From Candidatus Melainabacteria bacterium (GTDB lineage Bacteria > Actinomycetota > Actinomycetes > Mycobacteriales > Pseudonocardiaceae): a stretch of DNA of 9,558 nucleotides. The notes beneath the pieces were generated by a model, which was given only the letters and a program-made list of their open reading frames with translations, had not been told where the DNA came from and searched no databases. The stretch lies in the NCBI GenBank assembly GCA_903970565.1, contig CAJCJE010000545.1, forward strand, positions 1 through 9,558, given 5' to 3'. The translations under genes were made by a program, and so were the position numbers. Position 1 is the first letter of the stretch. Each line of letters opens with the position of its first letter. This document shows, piece after piece, positions 1-7,363 of this stretch.

Positions 1-49
1 GTTGGACATGGGTTGGACATGGGTTGGACAGTAATGGGACAAGATGTCC
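1..49. repeat. Helically phased GGACA repeat array (possible operator)
   Basis: The unit GTTGGACATGG is repeated exactly at 1-11 and 12-22, then decays at 23-33 and 34-44. The core GGACA falls at 4-8, 15-19, 26-30 and 37-41, exactly 11 bp apart, so all copies lie on one face of the helix. An inverted copy, TGTCC at 45-49, forms a dyad with the fourth repeat around AGA. The array may extend left of the window. It lies about 110 bp upstream of the secreted FlhE-like gene. A binding site for a regulator is inferred from the phasing only. Confidence 0.55.
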
Positions 50-156
50 TGTCGCTGGCTGGGTGAATATCGGCGACCTAGGATCGGGCTGTTATTCAGC
101 GTCCGTTTCCACAACTCCTGTCGAAACCGTGGCCGTACTCACCAAGGGAGCATGTC

Positions 157-621
157 ATGCGTTTGTCCAGATGGGCTGGGCTCGCGGCCGTGACGGTCGC
201 GCTCATTGCCCTGAGCGCGCAGAGCGCCGACGCGCGGAGCCGCCCGGATACCAGCGGCGGTTACACCAACACGGTTGTCGGGCCGACGATCTACCAGACC
301 AATGACATCTACCAGTCGACCGACATGGTGCCGCTGACCGGAACCCCGAGTACCGGGACCATCGGCTCCGTCTCCTACTCGTGGAGTTACCTGACCTATC
401 CCACCGGTTACACCTTCTACTTCGGACTGTGCGACCACTACCGCTGCGTCACCCTGGGCAGCTCCTACGGTGGCGGGTCGTCCGGTTCCACGACGGCGTT
501 CGCTGGGGACAACGCCCTGACCGACTTCGCCTTCTACTTCGACGTCTACGACACGACGACGCACACGATCACGCCCTGCTACGGCGCGCGGGACTCGATC
601 AACGTCAACTACACCTTCTGA
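157..621 (+). CDS. Small Sec-secreted FlhE-like protein
   Basis: The gene encodes 154 aa. The start is fixed by AGGGAG at 145-150, six bases before ATG. Residues 1-26 are a classic signal peptide: basic MRLSR, a hydrophobic core at about 8-20, and an Ala-x-Ala type site ending at SADA. The mature part is rich in Tyr, Thr, Ser and Gly. It carries the pattern I associate with FlhE: a W-x-Y strand (about 76-78), then LC-x4-RC (91-97, Cys92/Cys97), an aromatic F-A-F-Y-F strand (124-128), and a final I-N-V-N-Y (148-152). A third Cys is at 141. Enterobacterial FlhE is a periplasmic protein of the flagellar flhBAE operon; here there is no flagellar neighbour, so any role is unknown. Either a beta-rich FlhE-fold exported protein or an unrelated look-alike is possible. 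Secretion is much surer than the family. The gene is monocistronic, convergent with the signalling operon. Confidence 0.75.
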   Translation: MRLSRWAGLAAVTVALIALSAQSADARSRPDTSGGYTNTVVGPTIYQTNDIYQSTDMVPLTGTPSTGTIGSVSYSWSYLTYPTGYTFYFGLCDHYRCVTLGSSYGGGSSGSTTAFAGDNALTDFAFYFDVYDTTTHTITPCYGARDSINVNYTF

Positions 622-658
622 CACCGGACCTGCCGCGCCCGGCCGACGTCGGGAGCCC

Positions 659-692
659 GTCCCAGACCGCGTTCACCACCGCGGCCTGGGAC
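659..692 (+). terminator. Hairpin terminator after the secreted protein gene
   Basis: GTCCCAG (659-665) pairs with CTGGGAC (686-692), and inside it CCGCG (667-671) pairs with CGCGG (680-684). One A-C mismatch separates the two helices and the loop is 8 nt. The stem begins 38 nt after the stop codon of the FlhE-like gene. There is no U-tract, which is common for actinomycete terminators. The position between convergent genes supports the call. Confidence 0.6.
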
Positions 693-835
693 AGCTGCTA
701 TGGTGCGACTCCCGTCACACCAAGCAAGGAAGCGACCGCCCACTGGAAGCCGCTCCGGTGCGCCGCCGACCGCTGGGTGAAACGAGACGGCGTCGACATC
801 CGCACGTAGATCTCCCGCGTTCGATATCGAGTCCA

Positions 836-860
836 CGCGCCACGCGCACGTCGTGGCGCG
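836..860 (-). terminator. Hairpin terminator after the signalling operon
   Basis: CGCGCCACG (836-844) and CGTGGCGCG (852-860) are perfect 9-bp inverted arms around a 7-nt loop. The structure lies about 60 nt beyond the stop of the last gene of the minus-strand signalling operon and could also serve the convergent plus-strand gene. There is no U-run. Confidence 0.55.
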
Positions 861-918
861 CCCGCGGGGTGCTGAGACCGGCGGCTCGCCGATCGTCGCG
901 TGCGGGCGCTCGTGCGGG

Positions 919-1354
919 TCAGTTGGGCAGTTTCACCAGGGTGATGAAGAAATCGTCGATCTGGCGGATGACCTCGATGAACCGGTCGAAGTCGACGGGC
1001 TTGCTGACGTAGGCGTTGGCGTACAGGGAATAGCTACGCAGGATGTCCTCCTCCGCCTCGGAGGTGGTCAACACGACGACCGGAATGGTGCGCAGCCGGG
1101 CGTCCGCCTTGATCTCGGCCAGTACCTCGCGGCCGTCGCGACGCGGCAGGTTCAGGTCGAGCAGGATCAGGCCGGGCCGGCGCGCCCCGGTGTAGTCGCC
1201 GCGCTGATGCAGGAAGTCCAGCGCCTGTTCGCCGTCGGTCACCACGTGCAGGGTGTTGCGCAGCTTGTGGTACTCGAACGCCTCCCTGGTCATCAACACG
1301 TCACCGGGGTCGTCCTCGACGAGCAGTACGTCGACCACGCTCAGTGAGCCGGAG

Positions 1355-1362
<8 letters not shown>
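919..1362 (-). CDS. Single-domain response regulator (Rcp1/CheY-like receiver)
   Basis: The gene encodes 147 aa, essentially only a receiver domain. The acidic pair is E16-D17-D18 in the first strand, the phospho-acceptor is Asp69 in LLDLNLP, the T-T-S switch is at 99-101, and the invariant Lys121 precedes Pro122. There is no output domain. The YHKLRN and RGDYTGARRPGLILLDLNLP style matches Rcp1-type regulators, which pair with phytochrome-like kinases, and the kinase encoded just upstream has that type of H-box. ATG lies inside the end of the kinase gene (8-bp overlap) with GAGGA about 7 nt before it, so the two are translationally coupled. It probably acts as the phospho-acceptor or shuttle of that kinase. 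The downstream target is not visible. It is the last gene of the operon. Confidence 0.93.
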
Positions 1363-2943
<1,581 letters not shown>

Positions 2944-2947
<4 letters not shown>

Positions 2948-4164
2948 CGGTTCCCCGCCGGGACGTGACCGAGCGCGATCACGGCAAGATCGTCGTCGAG
3001 ATCGCCGCCGTGCAGGTCGCGGACCCGGCCGAGCACGGCGTCGAGCACCGGTTCGTCGGCAAGGCTGCGGGTCGTGGCCCCCGGCAGCCGCGACGTGATC
3101 AACTCGATCAACCGTTCAACTCCCAGTCGCTCGCGGCCACGGCCGATGTAGCCCTCCACCAGCCCGTCGGTGTAGAGCAGCAGCGACCAGCAGTCACCGA
3201 ACTCGACATCCTGCCCGATCAGGTCCCGGCCCGTGCCAAGACCAACGGGCAGGTTCACCGAGGCGGTCAACTCCCGGATGCCGGTGTGGGTGAGCAGCAG
3301 TGGGGGCGGATGACCGAGCAGGTAGAGGCGCCCGCCCCGGCGATCGGGCGCGAGGGACACCATGCACAGGGTGGCGAACAGGCCCGGCCGGAAGCGCTCG
3401 TGCTCGAACAACCGGTGCAGGGTGGCCAGGATCTCCTCGACCGGCCGGCCGGCAAGCACCATCGTCCGCCAGGCCACCCGCAGGTACACGCCCAGTGCCG
3501 CCTCGTCGGGGCCGTGCCCGCAGACGTCGCCGACAACCGCGTGCACCCAGCCGTCCGCCGACTGCACCAGGTCGAAGAAGTCGCCGCCGAGCAGTCGCCG
3601 CCACCCGCCGCCCGGCCGGTAGCGGGTCACCACCGTGATCGCGGGATCGTCCACCAGCGGGCGGGGGAGCAGGCCACGTTCGAGACGAGCGTTCTCCGCC
3701 GCCTGAATGTTGATCTTGTCCAGTTGTCGCGCGATCTCGTCGGCCCGCCGCCGTTCCACCGCGTAACGAATCACCCGGCTCAGGACGAACCCGTCGATCC
3801 TCCCCTTGACGAGATAGTCCTGCGCGCCGGCGGCCACGGCGTTGACGCCGAGCTGTTCGTCGTCCAGACCGGTCAGCACGACGACCGCGCACCGGGGCAC
3901 CCGCTGCAACACCCACCGGAGTGCGGCCAGCCCTCGCGCGTCCGGCAGATCCAGGTCGAGCACCACGCACTCGGCGTCGGCGACGAACGGGGCGGCCTCG
4001 CCCAGCGAACCGACCCGCTGGACGTTCATGGTCGTGGCCGCGTCCAGGAGCAGTTCCTCGAACAGCACCGCGTCGCCGTCGTCGTCCTCGATCAGAAGCA
4101 GGTGAACGGCGTCCTGCGCGGGGCCGGCGACTGATCGGCCGTCCGCGAGATCCTGAAGCGTCAT
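2944..4164 (-). CDS. Response regulator fused to PP2C (SpoIIE/RsbU-type) phosphatase
   Basis: The gene encodes 406 aa from ATG at 4164, which has a weak GGTGA just upstream. A TTG at 4185 would add 7 residues but has no ribosome site. The N-terminal receiver spans about 20-135, with phospho-acceptor Asp70 (VLDLDLPD), Thr98 and Lys120. A charged helical linker (about 136-168) leads to a PP2C/SpoIIE domain with the metal-binding motifs GGDFFD (193-198), DVCGHG (213-218), TDG (332-334) and DDD (390-392), all intact. Proteins of this architecture dephosphorylate anti-sigma-factor antagonists in partner-switching cascades, with phosphorylation of the receiver setting the activity. It is the first gene of the operon, and its stop overlaps the kinase GTG by 4 bp. 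No antagonist, anti-sigma kinase or sigma gene is in the window, so the target is inferred to lie elsewhere. Confidence 0.93.
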
Positions 4165-4172
4165 GTCACCAG

Positions 4173-4199
4173 CGTCCGATCTCAACCGACGTCCGATCT
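4173..4199. repeat. Direct repeat CGTCCGATCT ahead of the signalling operon
   Basis: CGTCCGATCT occurs at 4173-4182 and again at 4190-4199, a 17-bp period. The copies flank the predicted transcription start of the minus-strand operon and end 9 bp before its ATG. The location suits a repressor or autoregulatory site. It may also be chance or an old slippage duplication. Confidence 0.4.
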
Positions 4200-4225
4200 T
4201 CCGGAATGCTGGCCCGACCAGTCAA
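4196..4225 (-). promoter_or_regulatory. Candidate promoter of the signalling operon
   Basis: On the minus strand TTGACT (4225-4220) is a good -35 match. GAAGAT (4201-4196) follows after 18 nt as a poor -10. Transcription would begin near 4188, giving a leader of about 24 nt before the ATG at 4164. This is a by-eye assignment. Confidence 0.3.
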
Positions 4226-4280
4226 TATGGCGCGGGAACAGTGCCGGCCACCGACGTGTGGGCGGGCCACCTGACCAGAG

Positions 4281-4318
4281 GGTGGCGGCATGGTGCGGAC
4301 GGGTTGCGGTCCGCCACC
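4281..4318. repeat. 8-bp inverted repeat in the intergenic region
   Basis: GGTGGCGG (4281-4288) and CCGCCACC (4311-4318) are perfect complements 22 nt apart. The short string GTGCGGA also recurs nearby (in the loop and just right of the dyad). It could be a hairpin in the leader of a minus-strand transcript or an operator. No U-tract follows. Confidence 0.35.
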
Positions 4319-4635
4319 GTGCGGAAGGCCCAAAGATCACTTCAACGGACTACCCACAAGATCGACGATTCATGCCTGTTCCGCAGTGGTTCTCGACCAG
4401 ATCCCAGCAGGCCCAGGTGACACGCGCACGATACCGGACCATTTGTCTGATTCGCACGAGTTGCGGGTTCTGGTGTCGCCAACGACTCGCGGGCTCAGCA
4501 GTCCGGAGCCAGGGCCCGCGGCAGTGACCCGGCCGTCGCGTGGGGGGCGCGCGGCCCGCGGTGCGCGTCGAGGTCGGCGCGGTGAAAACGACAGGTTTCC
4601 CGCATGAAAACAATTATTCTCTGGAGATATCTTCC

Positions 4636-4707
4636 GTGAAGCGATTGGCGTGTACCATCGCCGGCTGGCTTGAAGGAATCCGTCAAACGTGCGGTACGCC
4701 GAAATAA
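4636..4707 (+). CDS. Possible 23-residue peptide ORF
   Basis: A GTG start is preceded by GGAGA at 4623-4627 with an 8-nt spacer. The peptide begins (M)KRLACTIAGWLEG, contains two Cys, and ends at TAA 4705-4707. Nothing identifies it. It is listed only because the ribosome site spacing is good and it lies where the composition turns AT-rich, upstream of the ribonuclease. It could be a leader peptide or chance. Confidence 0.15.
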   Translation: MKRLACTIAGWLEGIRQTCGTPK

Positions 4708-4788
4708 TTAACCAAGTGCCACTCTGTTGAAACCTTCCACGAGGGACAGTCAGAGCTTCCCCCGTGCCGGGGCGGCATCCTACAACGA

Positions 4789-4817
4789 GTACGGACCTGC
4801 CGTCTGAACCGTACGGA
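4789..4817. repeat. GTACGG dyad/direct repeat upstream of the ribonuclease gene
   Basis: GTACGGA occurs at 4789-4795 and at 4811-4817, 22 bp apart (two helical turns). CCGTAC at 4809-4814 also makes an inverted repeat with the first copy. The element is about 185 bp upstream of the ribonuclease start. A binding site is possible but unproven. Confidence 0.3.
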
Positions 4818-4990
4818 TGATATTCCGACAGGGAGTGCCGGCCCGACCCTCCGTGAGCAAAGTCATTCAAAAATTTTCTGACATCACACTTTATGGCGAC
4901 TTTTAACAGAATTTCGTTATTTTTGGCAATCTTTCCCGGTTCTCATGGCAAACAGCGGGAACTATTGTTGGGGCCACTCGTCGCCACTAC

Positions 4991-4997
4991 AAGGAGG
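4991..4997 (+). promoter_or_regulatory. Strong Shine-Dalgarno deciding the ribonuclease start
   Basis: AAGGAGG is a near-perfect anti-16S match, 4 nt before the GTG at 5002. It is the reason for choosing GTG 5002 over the ATG at 5035, which has no ribosome site, or ATG 4945, which would put extra hydrophilic residues before the signal peptide. Confidence 0.8.
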
Positions 4998-5001
4998 TTC
5001 T

Positions 5002-5421
5002 GTGCCTACCCAGCACCACCCCCGGATCACGTGGATGAAGCGACTCACTCTGACGCTCACCGCGATGCTGTCCCTTGCCGGCCTTGCCCTCGTCGCGAGC
5101 CCAGCCGCGAACGCGGATGTCTACGGCTCCTGCACCATCTCGGGTTGCGCCGCGGCCAGTTCGGCCAACTCGACCTGGGAATCCCTGGGTTACCCAAGCA
5201 GTCGTGGTTGGTACAACTGGCCGAACGGCGAGTGCAACTACGCCGGTGGCACGTACTACAACGACGACGGCCAGCTGCCCAACGGGGACTCCTTCCAGGA
5301 GTTCGACGTCAACCCGCGTGCGTGCGGCGCCGACCGGGATGCCGCCCGGATCGTGGTCGACATGGACACTGGCGTCGTGTGGTACTCGCCGGACCACTAC
5401 TCCGACTTCTACCAGCTCTGA
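5002..5421 (+). CDS. Secreted guanyl-specific ribonuclease, barnase/RNase Sa type
   Basis: The gene encodes 139 aa. Residues 1-38 are a signal peptide with the basic stretch MKR at 12-14, a hydrophobic core, and cleavage likely after PAANA (38), leaving a mature enzyme of about 101 aa, the usual size of RNase Sa or barnase. The catalytic half follows the family closely: YYNDDGQLP (85-93), FQEFDVNP with general base Glu100 (barnase E73), DRDAARIV with Arg112 and Arg116 in the same four-residue spacing as barnase R83 and R87, and YSPDHYSDF with His132 (barnase H102). Four cysteines (44, 49, 78, 108) suggest two disulfides. The N-terminal half of the mature protein is divergent. The next gene, 11 nt downstream, is a barstar-family inhibitor, which confirms the type. 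The product is expected to cleave RNA outside the producer, as nutrient scavenger or antibacterial toxin. Confidence 0.88.
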   Translation: MPTQHHPRITWMKRLTLTLTAMLSLAGLALVASPAANADVYGSCTISGCAAASSANSTWESLGYPSSRGWYNWPNGECNYAGGTYYNDDGQLPNGDSFQEFDVNPRACGADRDAARIVVDMDTGVVWYSPDHYSDFYQL

Positions 5422-5432
5422 GCACCCTCCTG

Positions 5433-5786
5433 ATGCGACCGGACCACTGGCTCACGGTGAGCACGGACTCGCCGCCGGCCGTTGTCGACGGGCGTACCTG
5501 CCGGACCCGTGCCACCTTCTTCGTCGAGGTGGCACGGGCGCTCGGCTTTCCGGCGTACTTCGGCAACAACTTCTCCGCGCTCGCCGACTGCCTGCGCGAC
5601 CTCGGCGCCGCCCAGGTGATGGTGGCAGGCGCGGAAGAGTTGCTTGTGGACGAAGCACCGGAACAACTCGTCACCCTGCTGGAGATCCTGGCGCGAGCGT
5701 CGGCGGACGGCCTCACCCTCACCCTGTGCACGGATGCCGAGCACGAGGCGTTGCTGCGCGAACGAATCAACCAGGCCGGCTCGTGA
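5433..5786 (+). CDS. Barstar-family ribonuclease inhibitor (immunity protein)
   Basis: The gene encodes 117 aa with no signal peptide, so it is cytoplasmic. The core aligns with barstar: FFVEVARALGFP, then YFGNNFSALADCL (42-54), then a hydrophobic strand and the helix EQLVTLLEILARA (77-89). Length exceeds Bacillus barstar (about 90 aa) at both ends. It would inhibit the ribonuclease encoded 11 nt upstream and protect the cell before export. There is no clear Shine-Dalgarno before ATG 5433, so translation probably depends on coupling to the toxin gene. The inhibitory surface is unusual: positions matching barstar D35, W38 and E76 appear to be Ser48, Ala51 and Arg88, while Tyr42 (Y29) and Asp52 (D39) are kept. 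This may reflect a partner-specific interface. The family call is secure; exact pairing is inferred from adjacency. Confidence 0.9.
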   Translation: MRPDHWLTVSTDSPPAVVDGRTCRTRATFFVEVARALGFPAYFGNNFSALADCLRDLGAAQVMVAGAEELLVDEAPEQLVTLLEILARASADGLTLTLCTDAEHEALLRERINQAGS

Positions 5787-5843
5787 CACCGACCGGTTCG
5801 CCTCACCGTTGACGGTTGAACAGGATGCCGGCGAGGGCCGCGT

Positions 5844-6830
5844 TCACGCCGATGCGGGCCGACGGATCTGGCCGCCGAGCGAGGCACCGAACAGCCGGCC
5901 GGGGCCAGGGCTGCCCGCGAACTGGGCGCCGTAGGAACTGCCGAGGTTGCCGAGGTTGCCGAACGAGCCGATACTGCCACCGGAGACGCGGCCGAACCCG
6001 TTGTAGCCGAGGATGAGCGACCAGATCGAGTTGTTCGTGGTGCTCCCGACGAATGGTCGGCCGGCGGCCGGCGTGAGGCTGACGAACACCGGCCATGCCG
6101 ATGAGACGACGGCCGTGACGACACCCGCGACGGCCAACCGGAGCAGGCGCCGGGGCCAGCTCGGCGGGGCGGCGAGAGAGGCGAACGCGCGGGCGGGCAG
6201 CACGATCCACGCGGCGAGCATCTTCGCGAAGAACGCGAGCCCGACGAACACCCCGGCGAGCACGAACCACCCGGTGCCCCGGCCGGCCTCCTCGGCCCGC
6301 TCGACCGCGCGGGTCACCGCGTACGCGGCGAGCAGCAGCAACAGCACCATGAGCGCGTCGGTCTGGTTGACGCGGGCGATCGCGGTGGTGATCGGCGAGA
6401 GCGCGAGGACGAGCGCGGCGAGCAACGCGGGCCGCTCACCGGCCCAGCGCCGGACGAGGCGGTGCAGCACGAACACGGACGCGAGGCCCTCGACCGCCTG
6501 CGCGAGTGCGATCGCCCACCAGTGGTACCCGAAGATCCGCACGCCGATGCCCTGCGCCCAGAAGGCGAACGGCGTCTTGTCAATACTGAGCACCCCGGCC
6601 GGATCGAACCCGGCGTACCAGAACGAGGTGGCATTTTCCGTCATGGAACGAACGGCCGCCGCGTAATACGGTTGCAGCGCACGGTCGCCAAGTTCCCCAC
6701 AGTACAGGATCGCGGCCAACACGAGAATCGCGGCCAACGCGAACGGTTCCCACCGCCGCGTCGCCGCGTCCGCGCGTTCTGCCGTCACATTGTCCGACAC
6801 CCCAGTTGTCACGCGAACAGTGAACCGCAT
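5844..6830 (-). pseudogene. C-terminally truncated ArnT/PMT-like membrane glycosyltransferase
   Basis: The open frame gives about 328 aa from ATG 6830. The start is uncertain, without a ribosome site; GTGs at 6812 and 6800 are alternatives. It matches the N-terminal half of actinomycete ArnT-like transferases, which use polyprenyl-phosphate sugars. Landmarks: a first TM at about 29-45, SIDKTPFAFW (82-91), TALARVNQTDALMVLL-like region at 148-163, LAFFAKML (198-205), and the hallmark NNSIWSLILGYNGFGR (266-281), then a Gly/Ser-rich loop ending LGGQI (318-322). Family members then continue for roughly 200 or more residues of membrane helices and a C-terminal domain. Here the frame ends six residues later at TGA, only 58 bp from the convergent barstar stop. 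No remainder is found elsewhere in the window. Probably a decayed remnant; a functional short form cannot be excluded. Confidence 0.72.
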
Positions 6831-6950
6831 CCCGCACGGATCATCGTCAACCCGTGGTTGGAATGGCATATCCACCCGGAGTTGCAGAACAACGAGAATG
6901 TCCACCGGAAAGTGACCTGTATCGAGAATACCCGCGAACAGGTATGCGCC

Positions 6951-6993
6951 CTGTCCGGATCTTTTACCCTCGCCAGCTGTACTGTCCGGATCT
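6951..6993. repeat. 12-bp direct repeat CTGTCCGGATCT
   Basis: Identical copies lie at 6951-6962 and 6982-6993, 31 bp apart, in the 167-bp gap between the four-gene operon and the glycosyltransferase remnant. The same gap holds ACCTGT (6915-6920) and ACAGGT (6938-6943) as inverted arms. For the minus-strand glycosyltransferase this is upstream regulatory space. No clear -35/-10 pair was found. Confidence 0.45.
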
Positions 6994-6997
6994 GCCC

Positions 6998-7363
6998 TCA
7001 ACGGTTGACGTACGGGACGCACCCGGTGATCGCCTGGAGCACCGTCCAGTTCACCCACATCGCCACCGCGCTGGATATGCCGAGAGCGCCGACGGCCACG
7101 AGCAGGGCGACCCGGCGGTCGGCGAACAATCCCCCAAGCGCGGCCAGCAGGCCGCCTGCGGCACATTCCAGTGCGATCCACGCCAACGTGGTCGATGCAC
7201 CTGGATGTCCGGGCAGTGGGACACATGACCCGTTCGGGTGGTACCCGTACTGGACGAAGTCGCGAAACCGCAGCGCTGCGAGAATGCCGAGTACGATCGC
7301 CGCAACCAGCAGGCCCGCGCCGACGGCGAGTAGGGCAAGCCTCGTCCGGGCTCGGGTGGTCAT
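6998..7363 (-). CDS. Small three-TM membrane protein B
   Basis: The gene encodes 121 aa; no family recognised. ATG 7363 overlaps the previous stop as ATGA, so a longer upstream start is unlikely. Predicted helices are at about 9-31, 58-80 and 84-113. Arg/Thr-rich MTTRARTR at the N-terminus and FADRR between helices 2 and 3 are cytoplasmic by the positive-inside rule. That places the loop at 32-57 (YGYHPNGSCVPLPGHP, Cys47) and the tail ITGCVPYVNR (Cys115) outside, where Cys47 and Cys115 could pair. Cys67 is in helix 2. Topology and cysteine placement mirror the protein encoded immediately upstream. As the last gene of an operon led by an exported amidase, it could be immunity or a membrane partner; this is inference. 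Confidence 0.8.
   Translation of the reverse strand: MTTRARTRLALLAVGAGLLVAAIVLGILAALRFRDFVQYGYHPNGSCVPLPGHPGASTTLAWIALECAAGGLLAALGGLFADRRVALLVAVGALGISSAVAMWVNWTVLQAITGCVPYVNR

Larger units (their letters stand above)
4165..5001. other. Long divergent intergenic region with AT-rich right half
   Basis: I see no convincing long gene here; the open frames lack coding character. The left half is ordinary GC-rich DNA with dyads. From about 4590 the composition drops: the 60 bases at 4861-4920 contain only 18 G or C by hand count, against about 45 of 60 inside the PP2C gene (3421-3480). A candidate promoter for the ribonuclease is CTGACA (4878-4883), 18 nt, then TTTAAC (4902-4907), which is weak. 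AT-rich islands of this kind in actinomycetes are typical sites for Lsr2-type silencing or marks of acquired DNA; that reading is inference. Confidence 0.6.

Noticed and set aside
24..305. 93-codon open frame starting in the repeat array
   Set aside because: It overlaps the signal-peptide gene in another frame, lacks a ribosome site, and its product has no features.
643..652. CCGACGTCGG palindrome
   Set aside because: Ten-base palindromes of G/C are common in DNA this GC-rich, and the stronger hairpin beside it explains termination.
853..1347. 164-codon open frame on the + strand
   Set aside because: It is a shadow of the receiver gene on the opposite strand, whose active-site residues are all present.
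2965..4134. 389-codon open frame on the + strand
   Set aside because: It is the exact antisense of the receiver-PP2C gene, which has complete catalytic motifs. The + frame product is a His/Arg/Gln-rich string without domains, a usual effect of high GC.
4370..4870. 166-codon open frame on the - strand in the intergenic region
   Set aside because: It crosses the shift from GC-rich to AT-rich DNA without codon bias, has no recognisable domain and no ribosome site. I treat the region as non-coding.
4893..5432. Upstream in-frame extension of the barstar frame
   Set aside because: This part runs out of frame through the ribonuclease gene and gives an Arg/Pro-rich string. The inhibitor starts naturally at ATG 5433.
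5807..5818. ACCGTTGACGGT dyad as a terminator between convergent genes
   Set aside because: The loop would be only 2 nt and the stem 5 bp, too weak to call a terminator. It is mentioned only as a junction landmark.
6831..7226. N-terminal extension of the glycosyltransferase frame
   Set aside because: The added residues are Arg/Gly/Pro-rich and antisense-like, overlap the 3TM gene, and precede the normal family N-terminus. The start was set at ATG 6830.
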